A program made the translations under genes and the position numbers. The notes beneath the pieces were generated by a model. It was not told the origin of the DNA and did not search any database. It saw only the letters and a list, made by a program, of their open reading frames with translations. A DNA stretch of 64,000 nt, taken from positions 20,666,159 to 20,730,158 of the forward strand of contig OX393580.1 in the NCBI GenBank assembly GCA_947652605.1, read 5' to 3'. Source of the stretch: Elmis aenea (taxonomy: Eukaryota; Arthropoda; Insecta; Coleoptera; Elmidae). Shown here one piece after another: positions 11,801 through 22,600 of the stretch; the stretch's first letter is position 1; the number at the start of each line of letters is the position of its first letter.

Positions 11801-13206
11801 GCACAAGAAACACGAAAATGGGAGAAGGCTCTCGAGGAAAAAATAACGGACTTGAGAACCAAGTACGAGCTCGAAAAAGAAATCTTGCTGGACGAAGTGA
11901 GCAAAAGGATCTCCGAAGAAAAAGATAAGCAGATCGAGTTTTTGAGGGAACGCGAAGCCAGCCTCAATCTTGAATGTATAAAGTACAAAAATACGATACA
12001 GCAGCTAGCCGAGTGTGATACGGAAAGCGGTTACGCAGAATTGTTGGAAAAGGTGGAAATTTTGGAAAGGGAAAAGTGTCAGTTGGAAGCTGATTTATCT
12101 GTCGAAAGAGCGAAGCAAATTGAAGATATGGGTGCATCTGTGGCTGTTTTTGAAGGTAATTAAAGAGATTATAAAAAGTCCTTTACATTTTAAGGCTAAC
12201 GTGTAACCGAGTAAAACTGTTTTGTTTTTGTTTTTATTCTTTTTTTTTACACCAATTGTTTTCTTTTAGTTGCAGTGTGGTCAGTTCAACTTTGCTGAAC
12301 TCCACTGCTACTATAATGTTTTAAGATTATTTTGTTTTTAGGTAAAGTAGATATAGCGACAAGTCCGATTAAGCGCAAAGAAAATTTAACGCAAAGTCAG
12401 ACAACGTTAATCAATACAAGAAAGTTAAGTATAGATTCTTGTAACGTTGGAGATGCTGTGCTCGTGATTTGGGATTCCGTTTACCTTAGCTACACGATAT
12501 TGCAGGAGAGAAATTGCTTGTATTTTTTGCACACCGACTGCTTAGCTGGTTTAGGATTATCGCCGAGCGGGAACGATAGGAAACAATATTGTACTGGTAT
12601 AGTAACACATAAGGAATTTTGCCATGCAAAAAAGGTTCGTTGATCAATATTAATAACTTAAAGTTCATTGCAGAAAATGAAAACAAAAAGTTTCTTTTGT
12701 TTTTTAAGAAAACAAAGCAAAAATTTCGTTTGTTTCTCATAGAAACAAATGCAAAATTCGTTTTTGTTTTTGTCTTGATAAAAATTTCGGTTACCACAGT
12801 TTTTTTGTTTCGGTTTAGTATTCAACTCATTTATGTTGGTAATTATGATGTGCTTTATTTTTTGTAGGAAGGAAATCGTTATAAAGTCCCAAAAGGCACG
12901 AAATTCTACCGAATCAAAGTCAAACCTCTTTTGGGCACGACCGAAAGTGTGTCGACATCGCAGATAATTCCCGAAACTCCGGAAAAAGTTCGCATGTCGC
13001 AGAGTCAAACGACAGGTCCCACTTCGACGGAATACCCGACATCGGCTTCCACGGTTAGTCATTCTTTGCCTGTAACGCCCACGAAAACACAGGCGGATGT
13101 ATCCGTAGCCATACCAGAAAGTGATACAGTAAAAAATGATGAATTATTAGAATCGTCGACGGAACAAGAGAATAAAGAATCAAGTGCAACAGATGAAGAT
13201 CGGTAG
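2866..13206 (+). CDS. RB1CC1: FIP200/RB1CC1 (Atg17/Atg11-like) autophagy scaffold, 3' six coding exons
   Basis: FIP200 is the scaffold of the ULK1/Atg1 complex (with ATG13 and ATG101) that starts autophagosomes and recruits cargo receptors. Exons: 2866-3225, 3282-3742, 8015-8711, 11102-12155, 12342-12634 and 12868-13206 (stop TAG). Every intron is GT-AG and every junction keeps phase (0, 2, 0, 1, 0), giving 1067 codons of C-terminal protein. Exons 1-2 match the Atg17-like region (DIRRRCTRAKEEL, NLYQRLKW, FPGMEDFPPSFAT). Exon 3 is Ser/Asn-rich and likely disordered. Exon 4 is a 351-residue Glu/Lys-rich coiled coil. Exons 5-6 are the C-terminal claw, followed by a Ser/Thr-rich tail of about 90 residues. 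The N-terminal exons must lie left of the window. Introns 2 and 3 are filled with transposons, but the coding frame is intact, so the gene is probably functional. The match is from family knowledge, not a search. Confidence 0.9.
3760..4075 (+). repeat. Three degenerate tandem copies of a ~115-120 bp unit
   Basis: The phrase TTTCATTTGTTTTAAAATCA recurs at about 3784, 3896 and 4018, each followed by GAT.CAAAAAATA.AACTT. The first copy begins right after the exon 2 donor. Spacing is 112 and 122 bp. Confidence 0.6.
4484..6943 (-). mobile_element. Nested DUF4817-type Tc1/mariner transposon with ~630-bp inverted ends
   Basis: The ends TACAGGGTGTCCAGTTT (4484) and its complement (ending 6943) bound a 2.46-kb element inserted in the outer arm. 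Removing it rejoins the outer arm as TTTTATATATTTG, matching the other arm, with TA duplicated. The inverted ends run 4484-5117 and 6943-6311 and are long enough to include the first 23 codons of the transposase. Immediately inside the left arm, 5118-5212 repeats the TIR segment 4847-4973 in direct orientation, which suggests the left end was extended by copying from the right end. Confidence 0.75.
5340..6380 (-). pseudogene. DUF4817/DDE transposase, frameshifted
   Basis: ATG at 6380. Residues 1-60 are the DUF4817 helix-turn-helix (FNKYPERRQSGRSMFRRL), then a second helix-turn-helix (about 70-110), then the DDE domain with LWSDESRF (first catalytic Asp154). The frame stops at 5619. Downstream coding continues in another frame from about 5660 with PAHNANIVTDF, the intact third-site motif RSPDLTPLDFF and an end at a TAA near 5340. 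The segment that should hold the second catalytic Asp (QQDGAPAH) is missing its first half, so a short deletion caused both the frameshift and loss of the active site. The copy cannot mobilise itself. Confidence 0.8.
9143..9767. mobile_element. TA-flanked TIR element (MITE), ~100-bp inverted ends
   Basis: The left end TACAGAGTGTGTAAAAATTGG continues into a ~110-bp segment (ACACGTGGTGATGTTCTTCG) that reappears inverted at 9663-9767, ending ACACACCCTGTA. No transposase ORF lies inside. Confidence 0.8.
9768..10811. mobile_element. Nearly full-length palindromic foldback element
   Basis: The left end TACAGGGTGTTTCTTAAG and its complement (ending 10811) begin arms of about 490 bp that pair almost to the centre (about 10270-10290). 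Arms include TGGTGGTTGCCATGGTTTG at about 10210 and its complement at about 10335. No coding capacity. It abuts the neighbouring MITE with only TATA at the junction (CCCTGTATACAGGG). Confidence 0.85.
12342..12990 (+). other. RB1CC1: FIP200 C-terminal claw domain (two exons)
   Basis: The domain starts at about CNVGDAVLVIWD in exon 12342-12634, includes LYFLHTDCL and GIVTHKEFCHAKK, and ends with the exon at 12868 (EGNRYKVPKGTKFYRIKVK). In human FIP200 this fold is a dimeric beta-sheet claw that binds FIR/LIR motifs of cargo receptors. The published human pocket residues K1569, R1573, F1574 and F1582 align with Lys (last residue before the intron), Arg, Tyr and Phe here, so only F1574 differs (to Tyr). 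The intron 12635-12867 falls between the pocket Lys and Arg. Confidence 0.85.
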
Positions 13207-13702
13207 GTGATCGTTGAGTGGCGAGATTTTATATATCGTACTGTTATTAAAATTGGTTTCCACATTACTTGAAAACTTGCAGATCTTTTAGGAACCGAGC
13301 AGTATGGCCATTTGATTAGGGAATAATTTTTCGTTGGCCGCGTTTTAATTTTCACCCACAATCATTTGTTTTGATTAAAAAATTTTGGGGCTTGCAATTT
13401 TTTTTAAATTGGTTCTTTCAGTGCTAAAGTGATAAAAATACACCAATACTATCATACATTTTTTTTTCTTCATTTATTGTAGAGTTGGCTGAGTTTTTTA
13501 ATTTACATTTTTTAAATCTAGTGATGGTGAACGATGGATTTTCGAGACTCTTATGTTTTTTGGGCATAGACATCAGACCGTGGAATACGAATTTTTTTGA
13601 AGCAATTCATTACAATATTTTGTTGATTAAATGCGAACTTAGGTAGCCTCATTCTTGTTAATGGCCATTCTGCTTGTAATACTTTATTTCTGAAATGTTA
13701 TA
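13207..13702 (+). other. Presumed FIP200 3' UTR and downstream sequence
   Basis: This follows the TAG stop at 13204-13206. It is AT-rich with no further exon recognised. A donor-like GTAGGT directly overlaps the stop (13203-13208), so an alternative longer C terminus is conceivable, but the claw normally lies close to the protein end. Confidence 0.4.
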
Positions 13703-13876
13703 TACAGGGTGGAGCACAATTAGTGGCCTAGTTCAAACTTAATAAAAGATAAAACAAAACACATGCTTATTAAACAAGAAAGTCGCAGGATTTATCTGCA
13801 TGCAGTTATTTAAAGTTTTCTTCTGCTGTTTTAAATTTTTGTACAAACTCGGAAATTGTTTGTGCCTTGCCCTGTA
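13703..13876. mobile_element. Short TA-flanked MITE (~174 bp)
   Basis: TACAGGGTGGAGCACAATT at the left and the complement of TACAGGGCAAGGCACAAAC at the right form imperfect terminal inverted repeats of about 16 bp. No coding. Confidence 0.6.
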
Positions 13877-14858
13877 TAATCCTGGTACAGTGACATTTTA
13901 CTTTCTTATGTGATAAAAGTCAATGCAAAATGTACAGACGTCACATGCAAATCAATACAATGTGTAAAGTGAAAAGAGGAACATTTTGTTAATTTAAAAA
14001 AAAAAACTATTAGATTTAAAGGATCAGCACATGTGATTTCCCGTAACCAAATTGCTTTTATTTTATTACGCTGTGTACATAGAGCTACTACCTACATGTT
14101 AATGCAGTTTTTTATTAAAAGTATATTACCATTTTATGGATTTGTTGTAGAAAAAATCTAGTTTGTTATTTAATAGGAGGCTAATTTGTATTTTTAAAGG
14201 TTTGTTGATAGTTTTTTAAACATTTGTTGCTTGCTTGTTGCAAAACATGCCTTCAAAGACAAAATTTTAATATTGCTGAATATTTGTTCTCTTTTTTTTT
14301 TTTCATCAGACGAAAGTGTTAAGATGTCCTTAGTGCGAGAAAAATGTGATTTTTTTATTAGCAGAAAAAGCCTTTTTACTGCCATTATAATGTGATTACA
14401 TATCTTGCCCAATGTGGGAATCCCCTGCCAGATTTTTAATTTAAACTTGCCTCTTCCGATAATTATTTCATTTAGCACCTAAGTCAATTTGCCAAAAAAA
14501 TCTTTGCTTAGTACTCATTTTTTCTGTGTTTCAGGAGGTAATTTTTAATTTAAAATAATTAGTATTCTTACTATGTATAATACGCAAAGAATTATTACTA
14601 TGTTCACACTGTGGTTTCAAACAAAATAATTCCTTATTTTTGCTTTTAACTTATTTATTTCAATCCCGACGTCTTTGTGGTTTTTGGCCAAAAATAAAAA
14701 TTAGTGCTGCGCTAAAGAAGCATTTAATAACTATTTCAAGGAAATGTCATTGCACATTACTTGCTTTTTGTAAGAGTTGAGTTATGATGCCATTTGATTA
14801 CCAACAAACCTTTAAAAAAACATTTTAGACTGGTCGTTCTTATTTTGAACACACCGTG
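13877..14858. other. AT-rich intergenic stretch
   Basis: No gene, RNA or clear repeat recognised. It may include the distal FIP200 3' UTR. Confidence 0.4.
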
Positions 14859-15718
14859 TAAAGGGGCCTATTCACGATCAATCATTTTGCGCAACAAATG
14901 TTGCGCAACACGATGTTGCGCAAATGCAAATTGTATTCACGTTGACACATAATTTGTGCAATCAATCAGTTTTTCACTCAGCTCGCCAAGTGACAGTGTG
15001 ACAAAAATGAGTACGGAAGCATGTGCCGCTATTGTTTTAGCATTGTGTGTACCTGATAGGTGTAAACGAAAGCGCAAGAGATATTGGATATTGGATTATT
15101 GTTATTTAAAGTGGAAGTTCCTGCAACAGGTGTTTCTTGGTCTCTTAAAAAATCTATTTCGTTGAAGTACCATACTGTGGGCACATAGATATCATCGGTT
15201 CCGGTGCCAGACCGACTGGAGTCTTTAACTTTTTTCTACTCTCTTCGGTAGTTAGTTTGTAGAACACTAATTTTTTTCTTTACAACCTCCCTATTTGCTT
15301 CTGGTAGAATACTTTTAAGTTTTTCTACCAGAACATTCTAGCCCTCCGTTTTTAAATTACGATTTTTGTAGCACTCACTTTTAATTTTCCACAATGCAGG
15401 TAATTCCCGATACGCTTCAATAAATTCCATCCAAAACTGCTTGTTTTCATTAAACGATGTCATGTTAAAGAATTATACTCGTATGTATTGCTCCTGTCAG
15501 TATATAATAATACGCATGCTAGACAAGCAAAATTTGTGCAAAACTGCCATTCATAGTACAAACCGTTGCGCAACAACGTTAGTTGCGCAAAAAATATCAG
15601 GAAATTCTGATTTTGCACAACATGTTGCTCAACTCGTCAATCACTATCATTCACGGTCAATCATTTTGTGCAACAGGAAATTTTGCGCAAAATGATTGAT
15701 CGTGAATAGGGCCCTTTA
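14859..15718. mobile_element. PIF/Harbinger-like element, internally deleted
   Basis: The terminal inverted repeats TAAAGGGGCCTATTCACG (left) and TAAAGGGCCCTATTCACG (complement of right) continue as GATCAATCATTTTGCGCAA, so about 35 bp match with one difference. Extra TTGCGCAAC motifs lie just inside both ends. Inside are the start of a plus-strand ORF (ATG 15007, MSTEACAAIVLALC) and a convergent minus-strand MADF gene. Two convergent genes with a MADF/Myb-like partner are typical of Harbinger elements; most of the transposase is gone. Confidence 0.7.
15130..15463 (-). pseudogene. MADF-domain protein of the Harbinger-like element
   Basis: From ATG at 15463 the frame reads [22 protein letters not shown], then [31 protein letters not shown] and DDIYVPTVWYFNEIDFLRDQ. 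This is the MADF (Adf-1-type Myb/SANT) DNA-binding fold that serves as accessory protein in Harbinger transposons. Two in-frame TAG codons (15338-15340 and 15237-15239) interrupt it; both replace likely Tyr or Lys-type codons. It is non-functional as it stands. Confidence 0.7.
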
Positions 15719-16283
15719 GCCATAAACTTCGTAGTGCACCAAAAAACTTAGACTGTGTATTGGTTCGTGTGTTAAAATGTCATTCATGAACGCCGCTAGT
15801 AAACCTACTTAAGGCCTTAATATTTTAAATCAAAAAAAAATTAAAAACACTAGACGCTATTTCGATTAAAGTTTTATAGAATAGATTTCCTCTATTTATC
15901 TATTTATTTATATATCATGTATTGATTATTGGATAATGAATTTCTTAGGATATGAAATTTATAAATCACCTATAAATATATTAGCAATTTTTACAAGGTT
16001 TTAAATTTAAGCGTTCAAAAATATTTTATCACGAATCGCAGTATCCCAAATGCAAAATGACATTTTTCATTGTGATAAAGAGGGCGGTTTTTATGATATA
16101 TATGTATATTATTAACCATTATTTGAAGGATGTATAGTTTAAATGAGTTTTTTTACCGGTGGTGTTGTAATTGGTTGTATAAACACCCAAATATGTCGTT
16201 GTAGACAATATTTTTTATTAGGATTATGATTTGGCGATTTTACTAACTAATTAGTAGAGAACTAACAATTCTGTTGTATAGTA
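15719..16283. other. AT-rich intergenic stretch
   Basis: Nothing recognised beyond homopolymer-rich sequence. Confidence 0.4.
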
Positions 16284-16611
16284 TACAGGTAATTCCAAAT
16301 AATTTGTTCCATCATTGGTATGTTACTCATCTTGCAAGATAATTTAATGATAAATTATTGATGAGCATAAAATCGTGAAACTTTTATATCACATAAACAA
16401 TCATGTAGCTCCTAAGATAATGCAGTGTGTTCCTGAATCCTTCTGAAGGGCCTCTAAACCTTTTTATGATGTTTGAAAATCATGTAAACTTATTTACGAG
16501 AATAAAATATTATCTACAACTCCTCTGCAAGCTTTTAATTTTGGAAGGGGTCGTAGAGTAAAAGGTTTGAAAAACACTAATAGTGGATTGAGTTATTTGG
16601 ACCGCCCTGTA
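16284..16611. mobile_element. Putative TA-flanked MITE (~328 bp)
   Basis: The left TACAGGTAATTCCAAATAA matches the complement of the right end (TACAGGGCGGTCCAAATAA) at most positions. No coding. Short TIR, so moderate confidence. Confidence 0.5.
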
Positions 16612-18276
16612 TTTTTTTTTAATAATTTATTTAACGTGATTATTTGGATAGTGACAGTGTGATAATACATTTATCTTCCAAGTATTTTAATAGTGATTAT
16701 TATGTTAAATTTTTATCGAGAGTACCAAACATGCTGTGTAATGCTTTTACGAATTTCATGTTCGTATTTATTTATAATTGTTGTTTTTTTTTGCATTACT
16801 CATTAAGTAAGATAGTATAATTGTATATTAGAAAAGCTGCTGACGTGTAAATGATTTGTTTTTAAATTTTGCGAATGGATGTCATATATTTACAAACTTT
16901 TTATAAGAAAAGCAAAAAGTGCAATAAATCAAATTACATAAAGAGTTGTTTTATTGTTGAACCGCGTCATGATTAACTCGATTCGTCATCTGTCCAATGT
17001 TTTAGTTTGTCCGCTTGCCAATTTTTTCAGCAGGAAACAGATGATTTTTTAAAACTTAAACGAAGTCGAAGCTATCCAAATTTTCCATTAATTTCTGTAA
17101 ATCGACTTTTTCCAGATCAATTTAACATTCAAAAACTTCTAAATCCTTTATTACTACCTTCTTTAATGTATTTCAAAGCTGGTACCTTTTAAAATTCCAT
17201 TTGTTATTTTTCAAAATTCATTTTAAACGATAATCAGTAAACAAAGAAGTCGTAACTAAAGCGAAAAAGACTATAAATCGATTGGATAAGCTCCAGAAAC
17301 TTTAAAAATTAGTAGGTTTGTGTTAAAGATTAATAAACAAAAACCAGGTAAGTAATTTCAGTTAAAAATATCGATGTCTACTTTTTCATGTCTTTACAGT
17401 ACCAACACTCTTAATTAATAAAAGCACCTTAAAAAACGTGATTAGATTCTTTTACAAGCTATTTTTTACATGAACTAAATTGTCTGTCTACCTTATTTTT
17501 GCTTTCCTTATTGCTATGCAGTCCTCGATTGTATGCTTACTAAAACCTGTCGATGACATGCTCATTTAAAAACGACAGCTCAAAATTTTGATCACAATTA
17601 AAGGACACACAACATTTCTCGACTGTATTCATTTTCACGCACTGACAATATCAGAAACAACTAAATTATTAGTTTTAAAAGTTTTTGAACTACATATACA
17701 TAATACATACTTGATTCTTTCAAACAAAGTTCTTTTATAAATATGTTCAATCGAGCATAAACTAGTACAGGAACATTTTAAAACCACATACATGCTTAAT
17801 TACATAGAAATTCTTTCACAAACCCCTAACCCCCTACTCTACTCCATGCTACATCTTTTAGGTTTATCCGGTATTTATTCGCGATCATAATAGAAATGTC
17901 GCATATATTTGGAAAGCCATTTTTATTTTTTTACTGTTTCAACAGAAACAAACAGTTAAAATATTCTGTGAGACTTAAATATCGTGACATTTTCAAAAAA
18001 AATTGACGTTTAAAAGTAGCAAACGTCAGGGATGCCAAAGTTTAGTGTGCATGTAGCATCTATAGCATGTGGTGATTTTGTAAATAATTGTATGTACACC
18101 CTAAGCTCATTTGTTCGACAATTTCGGTCAATGACTCTACTACGTCACGGGAACTCCTCAGCTGATGTTCCTTTAAATTTTTAAATGCCTAGACACAGCA
18201 TTGAAACTTGATGTTAACGCTAAGTTTAAAAAAAAAAACGCATGTAGAGGCATATTTAACGCGTAATAACGTTGTT
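16612..18276. other. AT-rich intergenic stretch between the FIP200 side and the hAT element
   Basis: No gene recognised. A 61-codon frame at 17007-17192 has no family resemblance and is most likely chance. Several AATAAA motifs occur (for example near 16922). Confidence 0.4.
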
Positions 18277-21204
18277 CAGGGCCGGATTATGGCCTAGACA
18301 AAAAAGACAAATGTCTAGGGCCCGCATACAAAGGGCCCGGCCGGCAGTCGGTCAAAATTAAAAAATAATAAATTGAAAATACGCGCGGTTTGAGAATACC
18401 GCCGGACGCTAGTAGTTCACTTCACATTGTGTAGGAAGGTTACCGAATCACATTCACACACGGTGTTGCCAGATTTTATTTTTTCATGTCGCCAATTCGA
18501 CCACTAGATGTCGCCAAAATAAATTAAAAATCGCCCAAATTTTAAATGCAGTGAAACATTTTAGTATGAACTTGTGAACGGCACACGCAGTGACGCAGCG
18601 ATACAGCACACATAAAGAATCTCTTTTTGTTTTTCTTATTAATTCTGCGTCCTAAGCGAAGGTCTTTGTAGTGTAGTTTTTGTTTTTGCTCTTTGAAACA
18701 TATTAGTTATATACGTAGATAAATACTTTTCCATATAACAAGTAAGTTTAATTTTTTTACTTTTAATAAAATATTTTAAGTTGATATTAATTTATTGATT
18801 AAAAAAAACTAAATGCATATTATTTACAATTGCTAGAAAATGAATTACCGTCACGCTAGCGGCCACGAAAAAAGGAAGAAAAAACTAAAGAGAGAAGAGG
18901 ATATCAGAAAACAAAAAAATGCTATGTTAAAGTATATTAAAGAAAAACTACCAGGCAGCGATCAGATTGGCGAGCCCTCAGTAAAACAAGGCGGAAGTGA
19001 AGAAAATACTAAAACAGATATAGAAGAAGTGCATATAATAAATGTAGATCAATTAACTGATGATAATCAAGAACAAATAAAACAAGAAGAATGTGTAGAA
19101 AATAGCGAAAATGAAAATGAAGAAATCGACATAAATGATTTACATGAAATACACTATGATGCTCAATGCTTAAATGTAATAAAAAATATGGATATTTCTT
19201 CATGGCCCCAGCATTTACCAAGTAAATCTCAAGATTACATTCTTAAAAACAAACCACGTTCTAATATTTCACTTATTTATACGGCTAAAAAGGTGGTAAA
19301 AGAGGGAGGTAAAGATGTATCAAGATCGCTGAAAGAAAATGTATTTTTTCGAACCAAAGCAAATGGCGAAAAAATTGCTAGAGAGTGGCTAGTTTATAGT
19401 GCTATCAGTAAAGCAGTAAAGCCTCTAAATATTTTTCTATTATCATCGACTCAACCCCGGATATAACTCACACAGATCAACTTACTTTTGTGTTGCGTTA
19501 TTTAACAGAAAGTGGAAATCCTGTGGAACGATTTTTTGGATTTTTGCCTATTCATTCTCATACAGGAGAAGCTTTAGAAAACGAAGTGTTAAGATACATT
19601 GAAAAATTAAATTTAGATATTACCGACTGCAGAGGGCAAAGTTATGATAATGCAGCAAACATGTCCGGGAAATATAGTGGAGTTCAAAGCAGAATTAAGA
19701 AACACAGCGAAACTGCCCATTTTGTTCCATGTGCTGCACATACGTTAAATCTGGTAGTTAATAGTGCTGCTGAATCTTGTCTGCAAGCAATATTATATTT
19801 TAACTTATTAGAAAGCATTTATACGTTTTTTTCGGCTTCAACGCACCGATGGTATATTTTGGAAAAGCGTTTTTTGGAGAATAATAAACATTTTACAGTT
19901 AAAAAATTATGTACAACCAGATGGTCCTGCAGAGCTGATGCAGTGAAAGCAACTCGTGCTGGATATAACCATATTAAAACTTCGTTGCTTGAAATTGCTC
20001 AAGATTTAACACAGAAATGTTCAGTTAAACATGAAGCTCAGGAGTTAGCGAATAAAATAAGTACATTGGAATTTGTTTTAATGACGGTTATTTGGGATAA
20101 AATTCTATCAAGGGTTAATGCAAGTAGTAAATCTTTACAGGATCCTTGTGGTCCCCTTTCAATGGCAGCAAATATTTTTGATAATTTATTTATATATATT
20201 AATACTTTAAGGAAATCATTTTTAAACATCAAAGAAGAGGCTTTGAAAATATCTGAAATAAAATCCTATTCAGACTTAGAAAAAAGACAAAGGAAAAGAA
20301 AAAAACAGTATGATGAAGATTGTAATGAAGTGGATATACATTTAAGTGGACAAGAAGCCTTTAAATGTAATTGCTTTTATGTAATTTGTGACAATATTGG
20401 CTTAGAACTAAAAACTCGTAGTAAGAGTTACAACGAAATTAACAACATTTTTAAAATTTTCTTTTCTAATGAAGACCTCGACGGCATTTCCACTATTTCC
20501 GAACACACAGTGGAATTAAAAAATTGTTATAAAAACGATATTGATATTAACGATTTAGATGAAGAATTATTACAATTTTTTATGCTTTGTAAAAGTGAGA
20601 ATTTAAATTCCCCTATAAATATGCTCCAGTTTATAAAAACAGCACACGTTGTATCTACTTTCCCTAATGTTGAAACTTTGTTGCGAATATATTTGACATT
20701 ACCCATTTCAAATGCTGCAGGCGAAAGATCTTTTTCAGTTTTAAGACGTGTAAAGAATTATCTTAGAAATTCTATAAGTCAGTCAAAATTAAGTTGTTTA
20801 GCTGTATTGTGTATAGAGCAAGATGCTCTAGATAATATTAATTATGACGATATAATTGATAACTTTGCAGATATGAGAGCCAGGAAAAGAGACTTTTAAT
20901 TTTTTAGGAAATACTCGTTTATTTTTACCGTTAAATAGTAATTAATACACTATTTATAATATGTATATTTTAATTTTATTTGCTAATATGTGCGACATAC
21001 TCGTAACGACAATATTAAGATTTATTGTTTTTTCTATTAAAAACTATTTTTTTATTATGCTTTTTAATTTTTATGTATTTTTACGCCATAAAGTCCTATT
21101 TTTTTTTGTTGATTGGTGAAAGTTTAATTCTAATTATCCTCAGCCCCGTGGGGCCCGGAGAAAAAAAAATGTCTAGGGCCCCACAAAAGGTTAATCCGGC
21201 CCTG
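18277..21204 (+). mobile_element. hAT transposon, internally deleted
   Basis: Ends CAGGGCCGGATTA (18277) and TAATCCGGCCCTG (to 21204) are perfect 13-bp inverted repeats, with subterminal CTAGGGCCC on both sides. The flanking 8 bases (ACGTTGTT and GACGTTCT) resemble each other only with a one-base offset, so the target duplication is imperfect. The element carries the two transposase pieces at 18840-19466 and about 19440-20899. Confidence 0.85.
18840..20899 (+). pseudogene. hAT transposase (DUF4371/dimerisation type), deletion plus frameshift
   Basis: The first ORF (18840-19466, 208 codons) is a charged N terminus ending near REWLVYS, where this family normally continues into a TTF-type zinc finger. 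That finger and following residues are absent. Coding resumes in another frame with DSTPDITHTDQLTF (about 19450), carrying the first catalytic-type Asp. The second ORF (to 20899) shows SYDNAANMSG (second Asp), PCAAHTLNLVV, TRWSCRADAV and the C-terminal dimerisation motif AAGERSFSVLRR. The deletion removes roughly 200 residues of the expected protein. The remaining C-terminal frame is long and clean, suggesting recent inactivation. Confidence 0.8.
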
Positions 21205-21565
21205 GACGTTCTGTGTTGAATAAGGTTCTTAATAAACATTTGATGTAAATTTACTTGTTTGAAATGATAACATTGTATTTTAAAATTTAAATGCTTAAAT
21301 TAATCTAAAAACAGTGCGCTTGTCGTGTAATTATGTAATTTGATGTCTATATCACTAATGGCACAAAAATAATAATTTTGTTATAGATATAACTTTTATA
21401 TGATTATTTAAATTAATTAAAGCTATTGAAATGTTTTGCCGGCATTTTTAATGAACAACAAATTGTTGGCAGTTCTATTGCTCCTGTAATATTTAGCCTC
21501 TTAGTTTCCAGAGGCTGTAAGTTCATTTTTGAATTTATGGTTTTACTTGAGTTAATTATATATAT
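21205..21565. other. AT-rich stretch between two transposons
   Basis: Nothing recognised. Confidence 0.4.
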
Positions 21566-22211
21566 GTTACGGCCAAAACCCGAAGTGCGGCCAGTTCCAG
21601 AATTGGCCGGCCCTTTCCCACTTTGGCCGCGAGCTGTGGCCAAGGTACGATTACTTAAAATTAACAGTGTAAATGCTACTTTGACCGGCTATTTCGCGGC
21701 GGGAAATCCCTGGCCAAAATTCGATGTGCTGATGTATTCTGTATTCCAGAAGTGAGTTTTCCATTCTGCACGATAAACTGCTCACACTGGAAATCCTGGG
21801 CACAAATACAATTTGTTTTCTTGAAGAAAAAAAAAACTTTAAGCGACCTCAAACCTGACGGTTATTTATTTGATCAGTGAAAGAGGGTCAGGTTAAAGGT
21901 TGATTAAAGCTTTTTTTTAAATAAGTAATAAAAATTAAGGCAATATAATACAACGACAGCGAATGGTTGGCAAAAAGTGACAATAGACACTACTGGCTCT
22001 CACGAAACAGTATGAAATTATACCTATATACAGACGCACCAAAATCTGCTCTTGACTTTTTTCTTCCGACTTTGGCCGATCGCTCCATGCCATTTCGCAA
22101 ACTGACCGGCCAAATCCCGAAATCAAGAAAAGATCGGACATTGGCCGGTCAATTAACAGCGACATTGGCTATTTCTCGAATTGGCCGGACACTTCCCACT
22201 TTGGCCGTAAC
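21566..22211. mobile_element. Non-autonomous TIR element with repeated GGCCGG-type motifs
   Basis: It starts GTTACGGCCAAA and ends TTTGGCCGTAAC, perfect 12-bp inverted ends. Many short TTGGCCGG or GACCGGCCAA motifs lie in both subterminal regions, making it far GC-richer than its surroundings. Open frames inside reflect the lack of AT-rich stops, not coding. Superfamily not assigned. Confidence 0.6.
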
Positions 22212-22600
22212 ATACTCGTATATATAAATATCCACACTTAGGATCAACATTGTGGTGCTCCCCAGTAACGTAATTTTGAAGTAGAATATTCCTTCAGAGC
22301 ACTTTCAAATGTATTTTTGATGATAATTCAAATTCAACAAGTTTGGACTTAAACCACTTGGGAATTTAAGGGGCTCCTTGGTCAAATTTAAACTTGTTTT
22401 TGGTTTTTTTGTATTAATAAAAACACAACAATTCAAACAAAGTAAATATCACATTGTATTAGGTAATTATTAATATGTACACATTTTAAACACATCTATA
22501 TACAATAAGTAACTTACAAATGACTAAAAACTTAAGTAATATGAAGATCATTGGAAAGCATCAGATTGAAAGGCACAGTTTAATAAAACGAAAAACGAAT
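22212..22600 (-). other. gcm 3' flank / presumed 3' UTR
   Basis: Immediately 3' of the gcm stop on the minus strand. No canonical AATAAA is visible on that strand; ATTAAA-like and AATACA-like variants are present. Confidence 0.4.

Noticed and set aside
11351..11988. Minus-strand frames of 151 and 207 codons opposite FIP200 exon 4
   Set aside because: Antisense shadows of a Glu/Lys-rich coiled coil, Ser/Phe/Leu-rich as expected.
13203..13208. Donor site overlapping the FIP200 stop
   Set aside because: GTAGGT could splice, but no suitable downstream exon in phase was seen and the claw is normally C-terminal. The TAG at 13204-13206 is kept as the end.
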